NCBI RefSeq assembly: GCF_002865645.1
Contig: NW_020194518.1
Span: 863,672-927,671, forward strand
DNA from: Hyaloscypha bicolor E
Taxonomy: Eukaryota > Ascomycota > Leotiomycetes > Helotiales > Hyaloscyphaceae
Reading direction: 5' to 3'
DNA length: 64,000 bases
Positions 32,030-43,800 of this stretch are shown in pieces (position 1 is the stretch's first letter; each line of letters begins with the position of its first letter). The position numbers and the translations under genes were made by a program. Below the pieces are notes generated by a model. It searched no databases. It had not been told where the DNA came from and saw only the letters and a program-made list of their open reading frames with translations.

Positions 32030-33017
32030 GCGAAAGGAAGGAGGAGGAAGGGGCGCGTGACCAAAGCCACGTAGGACACGTCCTACGCAAGGCTATCTAT
32101 CTGTCAATCTGACAATAAATGGCTTGCGTGATGGAGAGCCAAAGGTAGCACGGCAGATGGAACAGAGGCAAAAAAGGCAAGACAAAGACGACGTCATTCT
32201 TAGCAATAACCCTGGAATCGCCGTCTCACAGCTTTCACATTCACCAAGGTTTCAAAAGTAGTCATTTTTGTGTACACATTTACTTTCGTTCATCTCGCCC
32301 ACTAAGTACTGGCCCGCTCGCTATGCCACCATGCATCTGATGATCCATCTCATCTTACTTCGCTCGCTTGCTCGCATCGCATCGGTCACAAGCCGACCCG
32401 ATGCGATCTCACTATCGTAGCACTACCATTGTACAACCATCCGAAAACAAGCTTCGGAGGCATCGCAGCAAAAAAAAAAAAGATCAAATCCTTGGTATCT
32501 TCCGAAAACGCCCAAAGTCCCGAGTTCCATGAGCTGCCGGAGCCATGATCAAGGCCCGGTTAATCAACTCGCTATGAAAAAGCAAAAGAAAAAACAACAC
32601 TTCTTTTCCCATCCAGACCTTGCTTTCCACACTCAGTGTTTCCCAGGAGGAAGTAGTGGTAAAGAAGAGGCAAGATCAAACGCCACTCAGATGTTTAGGC
32701 CGTTCCGCGCACGCAATGATTGTAAAACAAGAATCAAGATGAAAACAACGCCGAAAAGCAAATGCTGCTATGTGCAATAGACATTATTCCATGCTCAATG
32801 CCAATGCTGTCCGTTCCGCACGTCTGCTTCTATACCAAGAAAGCAAAGACGATGATGCTGTGGCTGTGAAGCCGATGTGGCTTCTAGTGTACTTCACCCG
32901 TGTATGTTGAATGTACCTTTGGCCGAAACGTATATATGTTGATGAAGCTCGATGCGCAACCATTTTTCCGTCTCGAATTAAATTATGCGACTTATACGAG
33001 TTCGTTTTGTTGTGGAA

Positions 33018-34859
33018 TTACCATCCTCTGGAATGGTATTCGCCTAAGCCCTGACCGTAGTAATCGTTCCAACTTGACTTGGCCTCCTCTCCATCCATAT
33101 ACACTTTTTCGGGAAACTGCTTGAGGTTTGCCACGTCGTGAGCTGTATGTCTGCGCTTGAGGACCGCGTTGGCAGTTTGCGACTTTTGTTTGCGTTCCCA
33201 GAGAAGATGCTGGCGAAGACTTACAGTAAGTTCAGAGGCAAGCATGTTTCGTCGGGTGGTTCGCGGTGAAAGAGCAAGCTGATGAGGAGTGGAGTTGGTG
33301 GTTCGGAGGATTGGTTGAGCTTGGGAGCGAGGAATTTCTGAGATTGGCTTGAGACCCCTCTTCATCATGAGAGGAAGATTGTCTTCGGAGTCTGGTGAGG
33401 CGGCAAGAGAAGGTCCATTCGGTGAAGTTGTGCGAGAAGACCGTTGCAGGGCTGGTGTTGATCTTGAAGCTGCAGCTGCATTGGCGAGTGCATTAGCTCT
33501 GTCGCTTTGATGCAACATGGTTGTGATCAAAGATCGGCGCGAAGTAAGGTTGGGTCTCGAGTCAACGCGTTGGAAGAAGGTCTTCTCGTCGATGCTTGGG
33601 TTTCCGCTGTCCTCAACTGAATCCTCCCAGTCCGAAGAGTCGTCATCGTCGTCAATAGCACTCTCATCAACCTCGTCGTCATCGGTCTCGAAGACGTCAT
33701 CGTCGAATGCTTGCTCCTCCTTGATAGTTTGGGCGGCGATCAGGTCCTCCTTAAATGATGTCTGCTTCTTCGTGGGTAGAGGTCGTTGAGCTGGGTCAGC
33801 TAACGTGCTGTGCGTCTTCATCTTCTGTGGCAATGAGCTCTCGTCCTCATTTGATGAGCCGCCAAAGCTGAACTTTGCTTGTTGCTTCTTCTTGAGTTGA
33901 GGGGCGGCGGGTTGTAAGCTGCTCTCCATAGAGTTGGTCTGCTCGCTTAATGAATCCTCGCCCGAGGATGCACCAAGAGCGAACATCTGACGCTTCTTAG
34001 CTGGCTGTTGTCCATTTGTGGAATTGACAGCGGCAATGTCGGCGGTAGGAATAGACGAAGGAGCAGTGAGAAGAGGTATCGATCGATATGAAGAGCTGAC
34101 ATGTGAAGGCGAGAATCCACGGACCACGCTGGTGGTACTTCGCTCGGAGGTCACGCTCTCTGAAGACGGGGGTTGTGCCGAGTTGTCAGAAGCATCGTCC
34201 GAGGTAACGGATTTGCTCTCGACGGCTGGCGTGATAATCTGTGGCGTGGATGTTGGTTGTTGTGGAGTAATTTTTGCTAGTGGCGCAAGAGGGGGAAGGT
34301 TGGTTAGGGAGAGTGGCTCGAGATCCTTCTTCTCCTTGATCGTTATGACCATCTTCTCCAGATCGTCTGGGGTGATGTGTCGTTCGCGACCGCGACTTCG
34401 ACTGTGAACAGAATCCTGGCGTTGAATCTGGGGGCGTGTAATATCAACAGGCGCTGTGGAAGCCGAGGTGTTGTCGGTATCGAATTCAAGAGCCTCTTCG
34501 TCGGCTAATGAGTCGAGACTGCCAGATAAACTGGGTACCTCTGCTGAGTACCGACCATCTGAACTCCTCGCTGAGATGGAGATGGCAGGTGTTGTGGAGT
34601 TGGCTTCGGAGACAGGATCACAGCAGAAGGTTTCCCTGTTCCATAGTCGCCAGCTCAAGTTCTCTAATCTTCGTCCTTCCTCCAATGAACCAGCGCATCT
34701 TGAGAACACTGCACACGTCAGTCTTTGTCACGGACGGAATTCCAAAGAAGTGCACTCACCTGTCCACATGCTGAAGAGGTTCTCGACGTTGCGTGTGTCG
34801 ACCTTGTGGATTAGACCGACGTCCACGGTCAAGACCGGCGCATTTAATCGTGAAGGCAT
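33018..34859 (-). CDS. AreA-GATA-like (DUF1752) and DUF3295 protein
   Basis: Conserved fungal protein with the N-terminal AreA GATA-like domain (PF08550/DUF1752 type), found in several nutrient-signalling proteins besides AreA, and a C-terminal DUF3295-like region. Exons 34859-34760 and 34708-33018 join across a 51-nt intron to 596 residues. The domain is VENLFSMWT | VFSRCAGSLEEGRRLENL and SWRLWNRETFCC, split by the intron. The middle is Ser/Thr/Pro-rich and disordered. A strongly acidic patch (DETDDDEVDESAIDDDDD-like) leads to SDWEDSVEDSGNPSIDEK, FFQRVDSRPNLTSRRSL and, near the end, a conserved helical block RRNMLASELTVSLRQHLLWE. No GATA zinc finger is present, so it is not AreA itself. A role in nitrogen or carbon signalling is an inference from the domain. 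Confidence 0.82.
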
Positions 34860-37800
34860 GGTGTCGAGTCTGCTCGATGGCACGAGCTGTGGGTTACTGT
34901 GAAGACACGACTGCTGTGGGATGCTCGCGATTGAATCGCAGAGCGTCTGTGGGAAGGTGAAGAGGGGATGTAGGCGATATTGCCGGTCGATTTCGGTTCC
35001 TGCGTGCGGTGGCAGCGTTGAAGTATGGGAATCGGGTTTAATCGGATTTCGTATCGTAATCGATACCAGCGGCGACATGCATTAGACGAATGCGCCGCAG
35101 ATGATGAATCGGCAGAGGGATGCTGGAATGATCGAGATGCGTCGATGCGGGAGAATGGAAGCACTGCTTGCGGGAGGGTAGTATATGTTGTTCGGTGGTG
35201 TTTTGGTTCAGAAGCAGCAGTCCGTCTGTTGAAGGAGGAAGGGAGGATTTCCAGCAAGGTGGAGGTCGCGTCTGGAAGTAGTCGACGAGAGGTGGGACTG
35301 GGCAGGAGCGGAGCGTGGGTTGGGACATGCTTTGTTTTCCAAAGGCCCGACGCTGGGGGGGGGGGGGGGGGGGGGGGTTTTTTTTTTTTTCCAAAGGGGG
35401 GCGGGGGGGGGGGGGGGGGGGGTCGGAAGTGTGGGCGCTAGCACTCGGTCTTGTCCACATAGGGCAGCAACGCTTCACCACGCGTGGGCCGCGCTAGGCC
35501 TGAGATGGCGCCTTTTCTGATTTCCTCATCTGGCTCGAATGTGACCGGGATTTGGCTGGCCAGGGGGATCAAGCCAGAGCATGGGGGGACCCTGGCAGCG
35601 GCGCACCCCTGGAAGATGGGGGTTGAGGGGCAGGGAGTGAGTGAAGGGTGGGAAGCATGGAAGCGTGGAAAGGAAGTGTGGCCGCCGGCCGGGCGTGCGC
35701 ACCGCTTCGTGGGCCAGCACTACAACGAACTGCTACTACTCTACCACTACCACTAGTAGCTGACAACTCTGACTCAGGTCTGGCCAAGCACTCAGCGCTG
35801 GCCAAGCCTGTTCGCTGGAATGAGCGCGATTCAGGTGCCCATGCCCAGAAAGAGACTGCTCGGACTGATTAAACGATTGATGGACTGACAGACGGACAGA
35901 CTGACTGACTGACTGACTGACTACTGACTTGTTCCGAATGGCCTCGATCGCACGGCTTCCTGCGACGAATCGACTCCGCCTTCATATTCTTCACGTGTGC
36001 AACTGGCTTCCGCAGCACAGGAGCAGCGTTGCCACAAGGCTCCCTTCAGCCAGGCCAGGAGGAGCCCGCCGGAGCCTGAAGACACTCGCTCGCGCGGCCC
36101 CGGTGGCATAGTGGGATGGCCCTGTAGCAAATGCCTGGAGAAAGAGTCATGTGCTGCGAAAAGGGCCAGTCCCATGCCGCCGCATGAACAAAGAGTATTA
36201 CAGTTGGAATCGAAAGGCCCTACTCGAAACAGTCTTCATTTCAATTGAGTAATGGCCTACGTCGTCGCTGCGCTTTTTCATCAACGCTCGGTGGCCAGTC
36301 GCTCCAGGGCTTGCAAGCTGGAGGTTGCTGTGCGGTCCGCGATTTGAAGGGACTTGGTCATGGAGTGTCATGGAGTTGTGAAAGGATGTGAAAGGATGTG
36401 CAAGAGCAGCTGATGCGCCGGCTTCTGGCGGTCAACAGCCCTCTTCGACGGGTAATCCGAATCTCAGATGCCCCCAAACCCGACCTGGCTTCAGGCTAGA
36501 GCACAGTCTCTAGGTCCCTTCGGGGCACATTCTGGCGAAAGGGAGGTGGTGAGTAGTGGGAACTGGAAGGTGGCTCAATTCGGTGGCTCCCCGAGTCCCC
36601 GTGGCTCCCCATGTCGCACACCTCCACTTCTCTTGGCATGCCAGGCGACCCGAGTCTTTGGACCGTACCCAGCATCTCAAGCCCTGTGCATCTCCAGGAG
36701 GTCGCCATCGACCCCCAATTCGAGAGGCCGTCCTTCCACGACAGCAACGGAAACACATCTTGCATTGCAACAACACAGACCAGCACCAAGCGGAAGCGTC
36801 GCGACTCAGCCTGCACACCATCATCGTGCCGGCTACATGACTGAGTCGTTGCAGTTTGCGAGTTCCTCTTCTCAGGCCGGAGTTGGAGGTCCTCTCCGAT
36901 GTCTCAGTCCGGAAGAATCCATTACACGCCGTTGAGCACCACCTTTTCGACGTCAAACAAGCTTCCCGAATGTATGGATAACTCGAGGATCGGAGACATG
37001 GAGTCAAGTGCTGGAACCATTGGTGCATGAACGGTCGCCCGACCAATTCAGGACGAGAATCAGATGTCTCATTTCCTAATCGACCTTGAGTTCATTCCGG
37101 AATGGCAAGCAGACTTTCCACAGATGGTGGGGGAAGCCGGGAAGGAAGCCGTGATAATTATGACAAGATTGCACCTCAGTTCCCTCGGCTCGGAATCCCC
37201 ACCAGAATTTCCCCCAAACCCAGAAGAGGGGAAAGGAAAGGGGGGGTGCAACGTCGGAATCCGGTTTTCGGATGGCCCACGGAAAGAAGCAGCTTCGTCA
37301 CTCTGAGTGATTTGCAAGAAATCAAGAATCAAGAATTGAGCGAGTGCGAACCAAGCTCAGCTTCGTCATTGTACAACAGCCAAAGCAAAACATGGGGCTC
37401 CCTCACGTTCGAGCCATAGAAGGGGGGCAACCGCAGGCAACACGAAAGTCACAGTACAAGAAGCAACGGCTCTAGCTGCTCCTGGGCGTTCGCGACACCA
37501 CATGCCATCCCGCAGGGTGACACCGCGCCGTGGGATTCCCCAGATTGGCTTGCCTCCCAGAAGAGGGTGTGAGGCATCCCGACGATGTAAGTGGGTAAAA
37601 CCAGATCCGTCACTTTTGATGTCAGATGCTTTGTTTCCGTTGGCCAGCATCCCGGGACTGGAGGAGGACCCCGTCAAACGCCTCACGCCTCACGCCTCAA
37701 ACACCAACCTCCCTTCCAGAAGTTTTTGCACACTCACCCGGAGGTCTCACCCCCCACACGGATTTGGGGGCCCAACTCTTTCAACTTCCTAAAATGCGAC

Positions 37801-40800
37801 CCTCGTGGCCTTGTTGTTTCGTCCAGAAGTCTGCATCTCTGCGGCACGTCGAGATTATCATCTCCTTGATATTACAGTACAGTAGTGATTTGCAAACGGA
37901 AGAAGCAACAGTAAATAGCGTCACATTGTTATTTGCGAAACGTTTTGGAGTCCTGACTCCTGACGGCTATTCGCCGCCAATGAACTGGAGCGTTGATGAG
38001 TGTGGCTCACGGCGTCCAGATTCGGTGCTCAGATGTGACCACACACCTCTCATTTCTGACAAGACTGCAAACAGCACCCCCGCAGGCGGAAGTTGGGGCC
38101 AGCCTTCCCCGTCCCTGGCTGCTGCCGTCGATCGTTCTCACCACAATCTGATGTGGCCTTTTGGGACGGCGTCTGCTCGCCATTTTTATGACTGGTTACA
38201 TAACCTCCACATTCCCAAAAACGCACGCACGCGTCAAACTCCACGATTTGACAGTTCCCCAGAAAGCGCTCAGGAATGCAGCGCACGATCTCGCAAATCT
38301 CCCTGCGTGCATGCAGCATCTCCATTCCTCGCAGCTGTTCCTTTTGCCTCGATCAGAATCTAGCAACAGAAGGAGGCCATATTAGCATTCAGCATTCCTT
38401 CTTAAACTCGACACCGCTCCAGTCCCCCCTTGATCTTCTCCAGACCCCTCGCTTCCAGCTTTCCAGACAACCCCCCCTCTGAGCCCTCTCCCCCCCTCCC
38501 CACGCCCCCCCACGTTTCGAACACCACCTCTCTCCTCGCCATGTGACCGGCGCATTGGCTATCAGAGCGAGGCTCGACCCGAACCGCCCTTCTCACACCT
38601 CACGCCCCCCCCAATCGATTGGTAAACCAAAACCGTCGCAACTCGGAATCATTATTCCATCACATTGCGAAAACAAAAGCAATACTCATTACCATCACCG
38701 ACGCTGTGCTTATCGTCATTTGCCCCTCGAGACCTGTCCTCTCATGCCATCAAGCATTCCGCGCGCCTACGTTTCCAAGGTCTCGATTCCCTTCCTCGGC
38801 GCATTGTCGTGTCACCAGACGTACCATCGACAGGCAGCCAAAGAATTCGCCCCCATGCGAATTTTCTCATTGGCCGAGCCGCAGACATGTATTTTTGGAT
38901 TTCTTTTCCTTTCGCTATCCCTTTTCTCCTTCCCGTCGCCTGTTTGTGTTGGATAAAATAATTGGAATAAAAGCCAGGAGGTCAGATGTGCAACACCCTG
39001 CTTGAGCCTGTGCAGCAGATCTGCGAAGGCGTCTCTCTGTCTGTCTGTTTGAATTGAACAACTCATGAAACAGACAGGCCAGCGAACGGGCTCCTGAACG
39101 ATGGTGGGTGCGCCTCACGCTCGCGATCCATCTCGGGCTCTCAGCACTCTATCGACGAGCCCGTGTCAGAGCCCATCGGCATCGCCATCGCCGCACTGAT
39201 GCCCTACCTCATCAGCTGCTGCCGAGCGGAGGCGGATCAACGCGCCGGTCCAGTGACTTGCAAATTGTACAACACACAGCTCTCGATCATCTGCCCAAAG
39301 GAACCCAAAAATTTGAATAGAACTCTAGCCTCTACGCCCGAGACATAAGGACACGCCTTCCCCCAGCAGGCCAGATCCTAGAATTGCAGTAAATCGATGG
39401 AGTAATGGAATAATTGGGGGTCAATTTCCTGTCCAGACCGCCTATTTCGAGAGCGAGGCCGAGTGAGGCATGACAACGCATCAACCCCATCGTGTGACAC
39501 TCGCGATAGGCGGTTCTCAGCCTCTCGATACGACTACCGAGCGAGCTCAGCCTGACTGTAGCTGCAGCTGCTGTGGCGAAGGTCCTCCACTTTCTGCACG
39601 AAGCGCTGGAGCTGAGCGTAACTCGTGATGAGGACCGAACTGTGCATTGGTGACATTGCGCGGACGTGCGAATCGGACAATTGAAACTCGAAACTCTCAT
39701 GAGGTATGACGACGCGGTGGATGAACGATGACTCTGCCTTGGGAATTCCTCTGCTCGCCTCTCGTACATACACGATTGTTGTGTACTAGCGTACGCGTTG
39801 TTGGAACGGGGCTATTCTCAGCACTACCGACGATACCAGAGTCAAAGCATCGTGTGGTTGACGACTGACGATGTGCAGGTAGACGATCAGAAGGTCGTCA
39901 GCTGTGTCTGTCCTCATGGCTTCCTTTCATCCCATCCACGGAGTCACTCTCCTTCAATTAGGTGAACTCCCCAGGCACAACCGCCGCCCGTTCATCCAGC
40001 GCCGTCATCAGACCGAATTAATAGGGCCAGAGAGGAAGGATCAATTGGCAGCCGCTCGCCCCGCGGGTGTAACGAGTCTAGCACAGCACCGTGTCTAATT
40101 CAGGTACGGGGTACGGAGTCCCCAGCAAATTGTAATGTCATATCACAATCATAATGCGTTGGAGGAGGGGGCCATCACGAGGACATCTCTCACACTCAGC
40201 CTTGCGACGGCTCCGCCACTTCTGGCGACAACACGGTGATTGGGGGCGGCGAGGCGAAACGCTGTGTTGCCTTTCACCCTCAGCGCCTAATTGCTCTCCC
40301 CCCCCTCCAAACCCAACCAACGAAAATAATCCAAAAAAAAAAAATATTCTGAAATAATCAACAACCAATTGTTTTTTTTAAGGGGGGGGATTAAAATAAA
40401 GGGAATGGCCGAAAGCAGAAAGCCACACGAACGATGATCATCCATATCCGTATCCCATACCAAGCCTCTGTTAAGACCGCATTTGGAGGGTACAGTACTG
40501 TACGTGGACATCATATGATGGAGAAAGAGGTTTCAAAGCCTTCTCGCCTCGCGCCGAGCTTATGGCGGACGTACCCCATCTTTCTCCGCACTTCTCTCGC
40601 CCCCCCTCACGTGCGGAGAAGCCCTCGGCGGGCAGCCAGCCGCCCTCGGGACGAGGTAAAAAACTATCAACCTAACCTTCGCGCCGGTTAGTTCAGTTGC
40701 AGTTCTCGTGCGGAAACTCAAGAGACCTCGGGCGAAAAGCCCACGAAAAGAAAGACTCGAGCTACGAAATATCCTCTAGCTCCCGCCGCCACCAAGAGAA

Positions 40801-43800
40801 TGGGAGAAAGCTAATCTGACATCTTGCGTTGCACATCGGCCAGATTGCGCATATTATTGCCGGCCGCGATCTTCACATCGTCAGGCGGTGGAATTCCGCC
40901 GGTGGGAAGGTAAGGCAAGACAGTGAGTGAGCGGCAGTTGGAGGAGCGACGAGGAAGGCAGGTGGCCAAGGCGCATCCATCCATCCAGGGAAATGTCAAA
41001 GCAACACTGACTGGCTCGCTCATCTCACGATGCAAAGGCATTTATTCGATAGATGATCAGGTACCGTACCGGACGGGTGCGAAGGTCGGATCATGTGACG
41101 CATCGCTCATGCGGGCATAAACATTATCCTATCCCATCACAGGTCACATCACACCCTTCCTTCCCAGCTGAGCGAAAAAAGTCTCCATGATCCAGATCCC
41201 ATGTGCATGCATTGGTAATTTTAGCACCCGTTCCCAGCACGGTGGCTTGCTGACCCCTTTCCAACTGTTCAGCCGGCATTTCATGCGGGAGTTTAGCCTG
41301 CCCTGAGCCCTTGGACCGTTGGATCGCAGGGTGTGACCCGTGTGAGTTGGTGGGAAGGGTGGGGGTTCCGCTGCGAGCAACGTGGTTGGTCGGGAGCCGG
41401 GGGAGGAGAAGCGCGAGGCGCCGGGGAAAAGAGGGGTGGTGTGCCGGGGCGGGGATTGAGCCTGAGGCGGTTAAGAAGCGAGGGGGGATTGGAGACGCGG
41501 AGCAGTTTTAGACTTGGAGGTTCTCCAACGTGCTGCTGTTGTGCCTTCATTTCGTTTTTTCGATGTCCGAGAGTTGGAAGTCGGGTTCTTGCTTGACATA
41601 ACAGTGCGCCCAGAAGGAAATTAGTCGATTATCGGGGGTTTGGGTTTGGGGGATTCGTTTTGCTTGTTCTGGATTATCTTTGACTCGGGGCATCAGACAG
41701 CTCGGGCCCAATATGACTCGGAGACGATCTCTCCATCCAGAACTCAGGAGACCCGTCGATCGTCCCGAAGACTTTCAGAAAAGGAGTCCCTTCACAATGC
41801 CGAACGTTTCATCTGAATTTCGGGAGATGATCCGAGCCTTCGTCGTGCATCATTCACCCTCTCGAGCCCGCTCGAGTCAGTTGTGAAACTTTTGCCGTGT
41901 GTGATAGGGGTCGAAAGCTTCAAGGCTTGAACTCGGGGCCTTTCCGGTCGGAAACTTTTGTTGCAGCAATTTTTGAGCACTGTTGCGTTGGCATGCGAGA
42001 GCTCTTTTCTGTCTTGAGTCGAGTTCTGGGAGAGAGCAAAGCTGGCTTTGGTGCCTGTTCCCTGATGTTCGGATGTTTTATGCGGATTTCAGGGGCTCTC
42101 ACTTGTGGGGGAGTCCATGGCTTTGAGATGCGAAACCTTTGTCGGGTTTTCCAACATCTGAATATTTTTTAATTCAAATAAAAAAAATATTCGAGGAGGA
42201 CGGGTCCCTGCAAGCCCAAGCCCCTGGAATGGCTATTCTTCGAAATTCGAGGCTGCTCGTGGTTGAGCTTCCCAGAATAATGGCTGCTCCTCTCCCGGAT
42301 GCGTCGATATTTCCATGTTTTCGCTCAGGCCTCCCCACACATCCCCAACGGCGGACCACTCCGCGGGATTCCCTCCCGAGATTAAATCTCTCTTATCACC
42401 CTGCAATCAACCAGCCAGTGTGACCGTCGTCGCCATTTGCGCTCATACCAGGTCCCAGAGTCAATAAAATAATAATCGCCCTGGTGTCGAAGGCATGACG
42501 GTTGGACTTCCCCGGCGCCACATGGCGATCCGCCAATGCAGGGTCTTTCCAAGAGAATTCCAGGACTCAGGAGCAGCCTTGCATCTGGGATTCCAGATTG
42601 AGTGAATCGGAGGGCTTGGACCTTGCCCACCGAACACAATCGAGACATGTGGCCACCGCGGAACCTCAGGGTGCGACCCGCCGCAAGCGGAAGGCTGCGC
42701 CTTGACTGCCCAACTCAGTGCTCACGCGCTTGCGTAGACGTTCCCGGAAATACTCATTTACCGCAATGCCTTCAGCAGCGTTCCGGAACTCGACCAGCTG
42801 CCAGAAGTGTCGTCCTGTGCAATGCAGGCCTGCAGCAAATTCGACATGAGCCATCAGGCTAAGATCTCCGAGCCTTGCAACGTGCCGCACCATAGATATG
42901 CAGGTACAGACAGACGGACAGGCAGCCAGGCAGCTTCGTCAATCGAGCGCACCCTCACCACTCCGCACCCCACCACACCCGCCGGCCAAATTTGGCCAAG
43001 CGAGTCCGGGCCCCTGTCCACACCCCCTCGCGCGGAACAGATGGGCCACCTCCGCAGATTCTAGCGTCGCGCAGCAGAACTTCCATGCATGGCTCCCATG
43101 CCGCTCGTCTCCCATCCAGCGGTCCGAATTCGTTCGGCCCTGCTTCGGCTGGCCGCTGGCCACGAGGGAGGCATGGGTGCGAACTCGCACGAGTCAGCCA
43201 ATGGCGATGCCGACAGCGTACCAGGCAAACGTCGACTTTCTGCATTGGGGATGCCGCCGTCGGCTAAAGGAGGGGAACCATGAGAGGCCTCTGGGACACT
43301 GGATCTGGATCCTTGATGCTGGAACGGCCCTCGTGGCCTCGGATCCATTGATGGAAATCCATTTTCCGTCGGAAAAGTTTACTTCCCTCTCTTTGTATTA
43401 TTGCGCTCTTTTAGCTCTGACGTTGGCGACGGTAGCTTGTAGCCGACGATAATCGACGGCGATAATAGAAGACAATAATACTCAAATAATGGACGCACCA
43501 AGCCTCAGCCACAGTGAGATCTTCTGCCATCTGACCAGCAAAATCGGGACAAAAGGCCCGTCAACCCCTCATCCTTCTTTCCTTTTGACTTTCACAGGTT
43601 GCCACACCTTTGAATCGCAACAAGGGAATCCAGGCGTCACGTTCCAGTCTTTTCCAGCTTGAATGAGTTGACCTTTCAGGTAAGAATGCTGACAGGAAGA
43701 TGGTGCTCCGAACCGTATTCGGCATCTTTGACGCCTCACCTCGCAACGTTGCAAATTTCCGCCTGACGCGTGAGGGCTTGTACCGAAGTACCTTGCCGAC

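Larger units (their letters stand above)
26809..33017. other. 6.2-kb gene-poor region
   Basis: No convincing gene. Features seen: an isolated open frame at 27285-27599 (listed separately), a GGCCGGCCGGCC tract near 29110, (TTCG)n at about 30884-30904, an (ATT)n tract near 30318, GC-rich stretches with overlapping frames on both strands (29.1-29.6 and 31.4-32.1 kb), and a weak two-exon candidate at 31416-32029. C/T-rich tracts are common. The right end is the 3' side of the AreA-like gene. Confidence 0.5.

Noticed and set aside
37626..38363. A 245-codon frame on the plus strand.
   Set aside because: Composition is Ser/Pro/His-rich and irregular, no domain, other frames overlap, and no splice context.
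42898..43452. A 184-codon frame and several long frames on both strands.
   Set aside because: High GC and lack of stops explain them; no protein-like pattern or motif.
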